Assembly: GCF_003843835.1 (NCBI RefSeq) | Contig: NZ_RKQL01000005.1 | Location: 124,001-188,000, forward strand | Source: Tibeticola sediminis | GTDB lineage: Bacteria; Pseudomonadota; Gammaproteobacteria; Burkholderiales; Burkholderiaceae_C | DNA length: 64,000 nt | Direction: 5' to 3' | Part shown: positions 31,267-41,735 of the stretch, in pieces | Layout: the number at the start of each line of letters is the position of its first letter | Position numbering within the stretch: position 1 is the first letter of the stretch | Translations under genes and position numbers: made by a program | The notes under the pieces: generated by a model | What the model saw: only the letters and a program-made list of their open reading frames with translations | What the model was told of the DNA's origin: nothing | Database searches by the model: none

Positions 31267-31893
31267 ATGTTTGCTTTGATGTCCCTCGAGTCTTCTGGCT
31301 TGGCGCAGTCGTTGCCGCCGGGGCAGGTCGTGCTGCGGCGGCAGCAACCCTTGGCGGAAGTGACGTACCTCGAGTCCGGCCGCGTGGCGCTCGGTTTGCT
31401 CGACGGTTCGGAGATGCCGCATGTGCTCGGCGCGGTGCAAGGGCCGTTTTGGCTCGATGCATCCTCGGCGGTCCTGGGCCTGCCCAATTTGGTCGATGCG
31501 GTGGCTGAAAGCGAATTGGTCATTCGGCGCGTGCCGCTCGCGGCCTTTCTGCGGGCCACCGCGACGCTGCCCGACGCCGCGCAGACCGTGTTGCGCGACA
31601 TTGCCCGCGCGCATCGCCAACAGACGGAGATGGCGGTCAGCCGTCTCGTCAAAGACGCCGAAGCCCGTTGCGCCGAGTGGCTGCTGCGCCACGCCGAGCC
31701 GCTGCCCGAGTCCGGCGGCCTCGCCGTCCTGCTGCGCGAGCGCAAACGCCAGATCGCGCAGCAGCTCGGCATCGCCCCGGAGACCTTTTCGCGCGTGCTG
31801 CGTCATCTGCGCGAACGCAGCCTCATCAGCGGCTCGGGCCGGGTGCTCAACCTCGTCGATCCGAGCGGCTTGCGCTCGCTCGCGGGGGTCTGA
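31267..31893 (+). CDS. Crp/Fnr-family transcriptional regulator
   Basis: A 208-residue regulator. A cyclic-nucleotide-binding-like beta barrel fills about residues 8-110 (VLRRQQPLAEVTYLESGRVALGL), followed by the dimer helix and a Crp-type helix-turn-helix near 157-180 (RKRQIAQQLGIAPETFSRVLRHL). It has no N-terminal cysteine cluster, so it is not an FNR-type iron-sulfur sensor, and the cAMP-binding residues are not evident. The ATG at 31267 gives a normal-length protein; upstream codons are not conserved. An FNR-like site precedes it. The DsrE-family gene downstream on the same strand (104 bp) may be a target or partner. Confidence 0.88.
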   Translation: MFALMSLESSGLAQSLPPGQVVLRRQQPLAEVTYLESGRVALGLLDGSEMPHVLGAVQGPFWLDASSAVLGLPNLVDAVAESELVIRRVPLAAFLRATATLPDAAQTVLRDIARAHRQQTEMAVSRLVKDAEARCAEWLLRHAEPLPESGGLAVLLRERKRQIAQQLGIAPETFSRVLRHLRERSLISGSGRVLNLVDPSGLRSLAGV

Positions 31894-31997
31894 GCGAACG
31901 CTGCAGTCCCTCTCGTCCGCCGGGCGAGGACTGGTCCAGCGTTGCCCCTAGCGTCGCTGCGCTCTACACTGGGCCGGCACCCACCCAGGAGCCCGCC

Positions 31998-32543
31998 ATG
32001 AGCCCGTTCCCAAAGCTTCGAATCCTTGCCCGCCGCGTCGCCCTGGCGACGTTCATCCTTGGCGCCGCGGGCTTGGCCGCTGCGCCTGCGCAGGCCCAGG
32101 CGCAGCGCGTGCAGACGCCCTATGCGAAGCCCAAGGTGTTGTTTGACATGTACCTCGACCATCCCGACAAGATGGCGACCGCGCTCTACTGGGTACGTTC
32201 CTTCGTCAACCCTTTGACCGAGGCGCCCTACAGCTTCTTCGACGAGGACATGAAGATCATCGTGTTGCTGCACGGCACCGAGATCGTCACCGTGGCCCGC
32301 AAAAACGAAGCGCGCTATGCCGAGGTGGTTCAGCGCATGCGCTACTACGCCGAGCGCGGCGTGAAGTTCCGCGTCTGCGGCCTCGCGCTGGCCGACTACG
32401 GCTACACCCCCGAGGAATTGCAGCCCTTCGTCGAGGTCGCGCCCTCGGCCATGACCGAACTCGTGCACTGGCAGAACCAGGGCTACGCGCTGGTCATGCC
32501 GCAGGTGGTCGATAAGAAACTCTCGATCGAAGCCATACGCTGA
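31998..32543 (+). CDS. Exported DsrE/DsrF-like family protein
   Basis: A 181-residue protein with a signal peptide (LALATFILGAAGLAAAPAQAQA-type hydrophobic core, cut after about residue 34) and a DsrE-like alpha/beta domain. Recognisable strands are KVLFDMYLDHPDKMATAL near residue 45 and MKIIVLLHGTEIVTVAR near 85, followed by RGVKFRVCGLALADYGY (about 121) with the single cysteine where DsrE proteins often have their active Cys. Periplasmic location is predicted from the signal. A role in sulfur or redox chemistry is inferred from the fold only. A family B palindromic element begins exactly at the stop codon. Confidence 0.8.
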   Translation: MSPFPKLRILARRVALATFILGAAGLAAAPAQAQAQRVQTPYAKPKVLFDMYLDHPDKMATALYWVRSFVNPLTEAPYSFFDEDMKIIVLLHGTEIVTVARKNEARYAEVVQRMRYYAERGVKFRVCGLALADYGYTPEELQPFVEVAPSAMTELVHWQNQGYALVMPQVVDKKLSIEAIR

Positions 32544-32783
32544 GCCTAAATGCGGCAGTTGACCGCTTTTCGCTGAACGCAAGGTGTTGTTGTTCCACTG
32601 GTTTTTGCTGCGGAGGCGGTTCACCGCTCGGGTGAGCGCTGCGCACCCGGTCGAGCCACCCTCGGGCTCGGGGGCGGCGTTGCAAATCCTCGCCATGGCG
32701 CCCGCCATGGCTGCGGTTTGCGCCTTGCCCGCGCGCCCGATGACGGCCCGCCCGGGCGCGCCCAACTGCCGGATTTAGGCTGA
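32541..32783. repeat. Palindromic element family B, copy 1
   Basis: A 243-bp element with terminal inverted repeats around CCTAAATCCGGCAGTTG (left copy has one change). It starts with the stop codon TGA of the DsrE gene. The centre contains GGCGTTGCAAAT, a hairpin around GCCATGG and TTTGCGCCTTG, closely like the core of family A. Copy 2 at 55171-55413 has the same length. It encodes no protein. Together with the following 118 bp it fills the 358-bp gap before the acyl-CoA synthetase gene; I see nothing further in that remainder. Confidence 0.9.
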
Positions 32784-32901
32784 AAGCTCTGGCTTTGTCC
32801 CGCGTCATGGCAGCGTCACCGGAAGCGGGTAGGCTCGATGCAAGGCCGATCCATCCCTAGACTGGTCTTTCCTCGACCCCCATCCACTGCCAAACGCCTC
32901 C

Positions 32902-35562
32902 ATGAGCATTCGCCACCTCGATTCCCTCTTCGACCCCGCTAGCGTTGCCGTCATTGGGGCGTCCGAACGGCCGGCCAGCGTGGGGGCGACCGTCTGGCGC
33001 AACCTCAGCCGGGGTCGCTACGCCGGCCCGGTCTATGCGGTCAACCCCAAACATCGCCGCCTCGGCGACGCGCCGTGCTATCCGAACGTGGAGGCTTTGC
33101 CGCAGGTGCCCGAGCTCGCCGTGATCTGCACGCCGCCCGCGACCGTGCCCGGCATCGTGGCGGCTTTGGCGCGTGCGGGCACGCGCGCGGCGGTCGTGCT
33201 CACGGCGGGGCTCGACGCGGCGCAAAAGCAGGCCATGCTCGATGCGGCCCGCCCGGCGTTGCTGCGCATTCTTGGCCCCAACGGTCTCGGCCTGCTGGTG
33301 CCGCACAGCGGGCTCAACGCGAGTTTTGCGCATATCGATGCGCAGCCGGGTGAACTGGCCTTCATTTCCCAGTCCGGGGCTTTGGTCACCGCGATGCTCG
33401 ACTGGGCGGACGCGCAAGGCATCGGGTTTTCCTGTCTGGCCTCGATCGGTGAGCACGCCGACGTGGATTTCGGCGACCTGCTCGACTACCTCGCCACCGA
33501 TGCGCGCACCCGCGCCATCCTGCTGTATGTGGAGAGCGTCGAGGCGGCGCGCAAATTCATGTCGGCCGCTCGGGCGGCGGCGCGCAACAAGCCCGTCATC
33601 GTCGTCAAGAGCGGGCGCTCGGAGCAGGGGCAGCGGGCAGCCGCCTCGCACACGGGCGCGCTCGCCGGGTCGGATGCGGTCTACGACGCGGCCATTGCGC
33701 GTGCCGGCATGTTGCGGGTCGACAGCCTGCAAGACCTGTTCCTTGCGGCCGAGACGCTGGCGCGTTTTCGCAGCAACCGTGGAGAGGCGCTGACCGTGCT
33801 CACCAACGGCGGCGGCGCTGGCGTCATGGCGGCGGATGCGGCCGCGCAGGTCGGTGTGCCGCTGGCCGAATTGGCACCGGACACGCTGGCCAAGCTCGAT
33901 GCCGTGCTGCCGCCGAACTGGTCGCACGGCAACCCCGTGGACATCATCGGCGACGCGCCGGTCGAGCGTTATGTGCGCGCGCTCGAGACGCTGTGCGCCG
34001 ACCCGGCAGCCCAGGCGGTGCTGTTCATCCACGCGCCTACCGCCATTGTTCCGAGTGCCGACATCGCCCGCGCGCTCGCACAGGTGCCCAAGAGCGCCAC
34101 GGCGCGGCTCATGGGCTGCTGGCTGGGCGGCCATGGGGTGGCCGAGGCGCGTCAGATGTTCAAGGCGGCAGGCATCGCCGACTATCCGACGCCGGAAGAG
34201 GCGGTGCGAGCCTTTGCGATGTTGCGTGCCTACCACCGTGCGCAGGCCGAGTTGATCGAGGCGCCGAGCGCTGCGGTTTTGATCGAGCCGCCCGACGTGG
34301 CGGCCGCCCGCGCGCTGGTGCAAGAGGCTTTGGCTGCCGGCCGCACGATGCTGAGCGAGCCCGAGGCCAAGGCCGTGCTCGATGCCTACCGCATCCCGGT
34401 CGTCTCCACGCGCCGCGTTCCGCCCGAGCCGCAGGCCGCGGTGGAAGCGGCCGCAGCGATTGGCTATCCGGTGGCCCTCAAGATTCTGTCGCCCGACCTC
34501 ACGCACAAGAGCGACGTGGGCGGTGTGGCGCTCGCGCTCGATGGGCCGGAGGCGGTGCGCGAAGCAGCCGAGGCAATGCTCGCGCGCGTGCGGCGCCTGC
34601 GGCCCGAAGCGCGGATCGAGGGATATACGGTGCAGGCCATGGCCAGTCCGGCGCATGCGCGTGAACTGATCGTGGGCGCGACCGTCGACCGCGTGTTTGG
34701 CCCGGTGATTCTGTTTGGTCACGGCGGCACGGCCGTCGAGGTGCTGGCCGATCGCGCCGTGGCCTTGCCGCCGCTCAACGAGCCGCTGGCGCGCTCGCTG
34801 ATCCAGCGCACGCGGGTTGCGCGGCTGTTGCAGGGTTGGCGCGACACGCCCGGCGCGCGCATCGAGGCGATTCAGGCCGTTTTGATCGCGGTGTCGCAGA
34901 TGCTGGCCGACATTCCCGAACTGGCCGAGCTCGACATCAATCCGCTGCTGGCCAACGAGGACGGCGTGGTCGCGCTCGACGCGCGCATCCGGCTCGACCC
35001 GACCGGGCCGGCCGGCGCCGCGCACTTTGCGATTCGGCCCTATCCGGCCGAACTGGCCGAAACCGTGGAATGGAACGGGCAGACCATCACGCTTCGGCCG
35101 ATCCGCCCCGAGGACGAAGAGGCGCATGTCGAATTCCTCTCGCACCTCGACCCCGAGGACATCCGCATGCGCGTGTTCTACAGCCGCCGCACCATGGAGC
35201 GCAGCGAACTCGCGCGGCTCACGCAAATCGACTACATGCGCGAGATGGCCTTCATCGCCACCGCACCGGGCCCGGACGGCCAGCCGCGCACGCTGGGCGT
35301 GGCGCGCGCGCTGGCCGATCCGGACAACGAAGAGGCCGAGTTCGGCATCATCGTGCGCTCCGAGCTCAAAGGCACGGGCCTCGGGCACCTGCTGATGGAC
35401 AAACTCATCCGCTATCTGCGCGCGCACGGCACCCAGAAGCTCGTGGCCACCGTGTTGCGCGAGAACCAGCGCATGCTGGCCTTGGCGCAGGAACTGGGCT
35501 TCCAGCCGAGCGCCGAGCAGCCCGACCCCGAGACGGTGGCCATAGAACTCCCGCTGAATTGA
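32902..35562 (+). CDS. ADP-forming acyl-CoA synthetase-like protein fused to GNAT acetyltransferase (Pat-like)
   Basis: An 886-residue multidomain protein. A CoA-binding domain (SVAVIGASERPASVG, about residues 14-28) is followed by succinyl-CoA-ligase-like domains with SQSGALVTA near 156 and the phospho-histidine loop ASHTGALAGSD near 249. An ATP-grasp domain fills about 470-700 (GYPVALKILSPDLTHKSDVGG). A C-terminal GNAT domain starts near 729 (LRPIRPEDEEAH ... ELKGTGLGHLLMDKLI). This is the architecture of protein lysine acetyltransferase Pat (YfiQ/Pka). The His of the ligase part, reported lost in enteric Pat, is present, so acyl-CoA synthetase activity cannot be excluded. No operon partners are close. 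Confidence 0.9.
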   Translation: MSIRHLDSLFDPASVAVIGASERPASVGATVWRNLSRGRYAGPVYAVNPKHRRLGDAPCYPNVEALPQVPELAVICTPPATVPGIVAALARAGTRAAVVLTAGLDAAQKQAMLDAARPALLRILGPNGLGLLVPHSGLNASFAHIDAQPGELAFISQSGALVTAMLDWADAQGIGFSCLASIGEHADVDFGDLLDYLATDARTRAILLYVESVEAARKFMSAARAAARNKPVIVVKSGRSEQGQRAAASHTGALAGSDAVYDAAIARAGMLRVDSLQDLFLAAETLARFRSNRGEALTVLTNGGGAGVMAADAAAQVGVPLAELAPDTLAKLDAVLPPNWSHGNPVDIIGDAPVERYVRALETLCADPAAQAVLFIHAPTAIVPSADIARALAQVPKSATARLMGCWLGGHGVAEARQMFKAAGIADYPTPEEAVRAFAMLRAYHRAQAELIEAPSAAVLIEPPDVAAARALVQEALAAGRTMLSEPEAKAVLDAYRIPVVSTRRVPPEPQAAVEAAAAIGYPVALKILSPDLTHKSDVGGVALALDGPEAVREAAEAMLARVRRLRPEARIEGYTVQAMASPAHARELIVGATVDRVFGPVILFGHGGTAVEVLADRAVALPPLNEPLARSLIQRTRVARLLQGWRDTPGARIEAIQAVLIAVSQMLADIPELAELDINPLLANEDGVVALDARIRLDPTGPAGAAHFAIRPYPAELAETVEWNGQTITLRPIRPEDEEAHVEFLSHLDPEDIRMRVFYSRRTMERSELARLTQIDYMREMAFIATAPGPDGQPRTLGVARALADPDNEEAEFGIIVRSELKGTGLGHLLMDKLIRYLRAHGTQKLVATVLRENQRMLALAQELGFQPSAEQPDPETVAIELPLN

Positions 35563-35638
35563 GGGCGAGGCCCGATAAACGGGCATCCCGGCTCGCGGCC
35601 GCGGTGACCCGCCGCGTCTGCACGACAATAGCGCGCTT

Positions 35639-35666
35639 GGGCAACGCTGAATGTTCAGCGTTGCCC
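35639..35666. promoter_or_regulatory. Perfect 28-bp palindrome before the purine transporter operon
   Basis: A 13-bp perfect inverted repeat (GGGCAACGCTGAA and its complement) around a two-base centre, 134 bp before the ABC ATPase start and 77 bp after the GNAT-fusion stop. A two-base loop and lack of a T-run make it a poor terminator. A dimeric operator or a cruciform-forming site is more likely. Confidence 0.45.
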
Positions 35667-35800
35667 TTGGAGCGTGCGAGCCATTCCTGCCGGTTGTCTT
35701 CGGCCCGGAGCGGTTCGATATTATTTCAATAGCAGGAAAGTCCCGTTTCAAGCCGGCTCATGCGTTGTTTTGTTCAAAATCACCGGCCTGAGGTGCTGCC

Positions 35801-37360
35801 GTGAGCGCCGCGCCCGTGCCCCGCCTCGAGCTGCGAGGCATCACCAAGCGCTACCCCGGCGTGGTGGCCAACCAGGGCGTTTCGCTCACCGTACAGCCCG
35901 GTGAGATCCATGCCGTGCTCGGCGAGAACGGCGCGGGCAAGTCCACGCTGATGAAGATTATCTTTGGTGCCACCCAGCCCGATGAGGGCACGGTTCGGTT
36001 CAACGGCCAGCTGGTGAAGGTGCGCAACCCGCAGGAGGCGCGCGCGCTGGGCATCAGCATGGTGTTCCAGCACTTCAGCCTGTTCGACACGCTGACCGTG
36101 GCGGAAAACGTCTGGCTCGGGCTCGATCGCAAGTTCTCGTTGGCCGAGGTGACCGCGCGCATCGGCGCCAAGGCGCGCGAATACGGGCTCGACATCGACC
36201 CCTCGCGCCCCGTGCACACGCTGGGTGTGGGCGAGATGCAACGGGTGGAGATCATCCGCGCGCTGCTCGGCGAGCCGCAGTTGCTCATCCTGGATGAGCC
36301 CACGTCGGTACTCACGCCGCAGGCGGTGGAGCGGCTCTTCGTCGTCTTGCGCCAGCTCGCCGCCGAGGGCTGCAGCATCCTCTACATCAGCCACAAGCTG
36401 CATGAAATCCGCGCGCTGTGCAGCGCCTGCACCGTGATGCGCGCGGGCCGCGTCACGGGCGTGTGCGATCCGCGCGTGGAGAGCAATGCGAGCCTGAGCC
36501 GCATGATGATCGGCGCCGAGCCGCCCGCGCTGCGCCATGCGCGGGCCCAGCCCGGGGCCGCGGTGCTGCAGGTGCAGGCGCTCGACCTGCCGCGGGAACA
36601 TCCCTTTGGCACCGACCTGCACGACATCACGCTCGAGGTGCGCGCGGGCGAAGTGGTGGGCATCGCGGGCGTCTCGGGCAATGGCCAGCGCGAGTTGCTC
36701 TACGCCCTGTCGGGTGAAGACACCCGTGCTTCCAGCGAGTGCATCCGCATCGCGGACAAGCCCGTCGGTTCGCTCGGGCCTGCAGCGCGGCGGCGCCTGG
36801 GGTTGCATTTCGTGCCCGAAGAGCGCTTGGGCCGTGGCGCGGTGCCGACCCTGTCGCTTGCCCACAACCTGTTGCTCACGCGCACCGAGGCGGTCGGCCG
36901 CGGCGGCTGGCTCGAGCTGCACGCCCTGCGGGCCCAGGCCGCGCGCATCATCGAGCGCTTTGGTGTGCGCACCAGCGGCCCGGAAGCCCTGGCCCGCTCG
37001 CTGTCGGGGGGCAATCTCCAGAAATACATCGTGGGACGGGAGATCGACGCGAGCCCCAAGCTGCTCATCGTCGCGCACCCCACCTGGGGGGTGGACGTGG
37101 GTGCTGCCGCCCAGATTCGTGGCGAGATTCTGGCGCTGCGCGACGCGGGCTGCGCCGTGCTGGTGGTAAGCGAGGAGTTGGAAGAATTGTTCGAACTGAG
37201 CGATCGGCTGTATGTGATGGCCAAGGGCCGCATCTCGCCGCCGCTGGAGCGCGAAGCGGCCACCATGGCCCGCGTGGGCGAGTGGATGAGCGGGCTGTGG
37301 GACGAGGACGTGCAGCGGCATCTCGCTGCCGTGCAGGAGGCCGACCATGCTGCGGCTTGA
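35801..37360 (+). CDS. BMP-type nucleoside/purine ABC transporter, ATP-binding protein
   Basis: A 519-residue double-ATPase subunit as found in simple-sugar and BMP/nucleoside importers. The first half has Walker A GENGAGKST near residue 40 and LLILDEPTSVLT near 163. The second half has the degenerate P-loop GVSGNGQRELL near 290, signature LSGGNLQKYI near 406, and a Walker B reading LLIVAHPTWGVDVGA in which His replaces the usual acidic residue, so only the first site is likely to hydrolyse ATP. The start is a GTG. The stop lies beyond the start of the first permease (14-bp overlap). Substrate assignment to purines or nucleosides rests on the adenine and guanine deaminase genes downstream. 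Confidence 0.93.
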   Translation: MSAAPVPRLELRGITKRYPGVVANQGVSLTVQPGEIHAVLGENGAGKSTLMKIIFGATQPDEGTVRFNGQLVKVRNPQEARALGISMVFQHFSLFDTLTVAENVWLGLDRKFSLAEVTARIGAKAREYGLDIDPSRPVHTLGVGEMQRVEIIRALLGEPQLLILDEPTSVLTPQAVERLFVVLRQLAAEGCSILYISHKLHEIRALCSACTVMRAGRVTGVCDPRVESNASLSRMMIGAEPPALRHARAQPGAAVLQVQALDLPREHPFGTDLHDITLEVRAGEVVGIAGVSGNGQRELLYALSGEDTRASSECIRIADKPVGSLGPAARRRLGLHFVPEERLGRGAVPTLSLAHNLLLTRTEAVGRGGWLELHALRAQAARIIERFGVRTSGPEALARSLSGGNLQKYIVGREIDASPKLLIVAHPTWGVDVGAAAQIRGEILALRDAGCAVLVVSEELEELFELSDRLYVMAKGRISPPLEREAATMARVGEWMSGLWDEDVQRHLAAVQEADHAAA

Positions 37361-38411
37361 GGCGCGCAGTGCCCCATCACGGGCGTGGAGCCTGGGCTCG
37401 CCGCTGCTGGCGCTGGCCATAACCGTGCTCATCGGCGTGGCCTTGTTCGCCCTGCTGGGTAAGGACCCCGCGCGCGGCCTCGCGGTGTTCTTCTGGGAGC
37501 CCATCAAGAGCGCCTATGCGCTGGGCGAGCTGATGGTCAAGGCCACGCCGCTGCTGCTGATCGCGCTGGGGCTGGCGGTGTGTTTTCGCTCCAACGTCTG
37601 GAACATCGGCGCCGAAGGCCAGTTCGTGATGGGTGCGATTGCCGCGGGCGGTGTCGCCTTGCTCGCCGAAAGCGGAACCGGCCGCTGGGTGTGGATCGTG
37701 GTCGTGATCGCCGGCATGCTCGGCGGCATGGCCTGGGCGGCGCTGGTGGCTTTGCTGCGCGACCGCTTCCATGCCAATGAGATTTTGGTGAGCCTCATGC
37801 TCGTCTATGTCGCTGAAATGGTGCTCAGCTACCTCGTCTACGGCCCCTGGAAGGACCCCGCGGGCTACAACTTCCCCCAGACCCGCAGTTTCGACGCGGT
37901 CACGCAAATTCCGCGGCTCATGAGCGGCTCACGGGTCAGCGTGGGCTTGCTGCTGGCTTTGTTCGGGGCGGGCGCGCTCTGGGTTTTCCTGTTCCGCACC
38001 CGTGCGGGTTTTGCGCAGCAGGTCGGCGGCCTCGCGCCAGCGGCCGCGCGCTACGCGGGCTTTTCCTCGCGGCGGGCGCTGTGGCTGGCGCTGTTGGTGT
38101 CGGGGGCTTGCGCGGGGCTTGCGGGTGCGCTCGAAGTCGCGGGCCCCGTCGGGCAGCTCACGCCCTACGTGCCGGCCGGCTACGGTTTTGCGGCCATCAT
38201 CGTGGCTTTCGTCGGGCGGTTGCATCCCGCGGGCATGGTGTTGTCCGCGGTGCTCATGAGCATGTTTTACATCGGGGGCGAATTGGCGCAGTCGCGGCTC
38301 GGGCTGCCGAAGTCGATCACCGGGGTGTTCCAGGGCTTGTTGCTGTTCACGCTGCTCGCCTGCGACACGCTGATTCATTACCGGGTCCGCTGGGGCCGGG
38401 GAGGGCGCTGA
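37347..38411 (+). CDS. BMP-type ABC transporter permease 1
   Basis: A 354-residue inner-membrane permease of the BPD_transp_2 family (as in BmpA-NupPQ systems). About nine hydrophobic segments are visible, beginning near residue 14 (LGSPLLALAITVLIGVALFALLG). Family-typical stretches include CFRSNVWNIGAEGQFVMGAIAAGG-like near 77 and HANEILVSLMLVYVAEM near 145. It overlaps the ATPase gene by 14 bp and the next permease by a single base (TGATG), so the genes are translationally coupled. It forms the membrane channel together with the second permease. Confidence 0.93.
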   Translation: MLRLEARSAPSRAWSLGSPLLALAITVLIGVALFALLGKDPARGLAVFFWEPIKSAYALGELMVKATPLLLIALGLAVCFRSNVWNIGAEGQFVMGAIAAGGVALLAESGTGRWVWIVVVIAGMLGGMAWAALVALLRDRFHANEILVSLMLVYVAEMVLSYLVYGPWKDPAGYNFPQTRSFDAVTQIPRLMSGSRVSVGLLLALFGAGALWVFLFRTRAGFAQQVGGLAPAAARYAGFSSRRALWLALLVSGACAGLAGALEVAGPVGQLTPYVPAGYGFAAIIVAFVGRLHPAGMVLSAVLMSMFYIGGELAQSRLGLPKSITGVFQGLLLFTLLACDTLIHYRVRWGRGGR

Positions 38412-39331
38412 TGGAAGCCTATGCTTTGTTGCTGGCGGCCACGCTCAATGCGGGCACCGTGCTCGCGCTGGCGGCGCTGGGTTTGTTGATCAATGAAAAG
38501 GCCGGCATTGTCAACCTTGGCGCCGAGGGCATGATGCTGTGCGCCGCCCTGGCGGGCTTTGCCACCGTCGTGCACACCGGCAACGACTGGCTCGGGTTTG
38601 CCGCAGGCATGGGGGCCGGTGCGCTGCTGGCGGCTTTCTTCGGTGTTTTGGTGATCTGGCTCAACACCAATCAATACGCCACCGGGCTCGCGCTGAGTCT
38701 GTTCGGGGTGGGCTTTTCGGCCTTTGCCGGCATCCGTTACGTGCAAGAAAAGCTGCCCCCGCGACCGCAGTTCGCCATTCCCGGCCTCTCGGATTGGCCC
38801 TTCGTCGGCACAGCCCTGTTTCGCCAGCACCCGCTCGTTTATGGTGCGGTGCTGCTGGCTGTCGCCCAGATTGTGTTCCTCTACCGCACCCGTGCGGGGC
38901 GCGTGCTGCGCGCGGTGGGGGAGTCGCCCGAATCCGCTCATGCGCTGGGCTACCCCGTGCGGCGCATCCGTTTCGTCGCAGTGCTCGCCGGTGGCGCGCT
39001 CTGCGGGCTCGCCGGCGCGTACCTCTCGGTGATCTACACGCCGCTGTGGGTCGAGGGCATGGTGGCCGGTAAAGGCTGGATCGCGCTGGCGCTCACCACC
39101 TTTGCCACTTGGCGGCCGGCGCGCGTCTTGCTTGGGGCTTATCTCTTTGGCGGCGTCACGATGCTGCAGTTCCATCTGCAAGGGCTCGGCGTCGATGTGC
39201 CTAGCCAAGTGCTCACGATGCTGCCGTACCTGGCCACCATCGTCGTGCTCGCGTTGATCTCGCGCAATCCGACCTGGATCCGCGTGAACATGCCGGCCTC
39301 GCTTGGCAAGCCGTTTTTCCCCGGCTCATAA
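38411..39331 (+). CDS. BMP-type ABC transporter permease 2
   Basis: The 306-residue second permease of the same importer, again BPD_transp_2. About eight membrane helices are seen. The N-terminus has LAALGLLINEKAGIVNLGAEGMM (residues 17-39), the family hallmark, and a cytoplasmic loop carries GESPESAHALGYPVRRI near 172-188. An ATG at 38411 was chosen; the frame is open upstream but lies inside the first permease gene. The binding-protein gene follows 48 bp later, completing the operon. Confidence 0.93.
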   Translation: MEAYALLLAATLNAGTVLALAALGLLINEKAGIVNLGAEGMMLCAALAGFATVVHTGNDWLGFAAGMGAGALLAAFFGVLVIWLNTNQYATGLALSLFGVGFSAFAGIRYVQEKLPPRPQFAIPGLSDWPFVGTALFRQHPLVYGAVLLAVAQIVFLYRTRAGRVLRAVGESPESAHALGYPVRRIRFVAVLAGGALCGLAGAYLSVIYTPLWVEGMVAGKGWIALALTTFATWRPARVLLGAYLFGGVTMLQFHLQGLGVDVPSQVLTMLPYLATIVVLALISRNPTWIRVNMPASLGKPFFPGS

Positions 39332-39379
39332 TGAGCCTTTACTTCCGTGTCGTACCCTTCCTCAAGAAAGACCCGATCC

Positions 39380-41666
<2,287 letters not shown>

Positions 41667-41676
41667 AATGGAGTTT

Positions 41677-41708
41677 GAAGCCCGCTGCCCCGGCGGGCTT
41701 CGTTTTTT
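41677..41708 (+). terminator. Rho-independent terminator after adenine deaminase
   Basis: Perfect nine-base stem GAAGCCCGC / GCGGGCTTC with a seven-base loop and a GTTTTTT tail, ten bases after the stop codon. It separates the deaminase from the second BMP gene. Confidence 0.9.
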
Positions 41709-41735
41709 GGTTTCGGGGCCATGTAGAGGAACACC

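Noticed and set aside
32857-35751. A long minus-strand open frame opposite the acyl-CoA synthetase-GNAT gene
   Set aside because: Same cause: codon-position GC bias leaves the complementary frame open. The sense frame has continuous domain matches.
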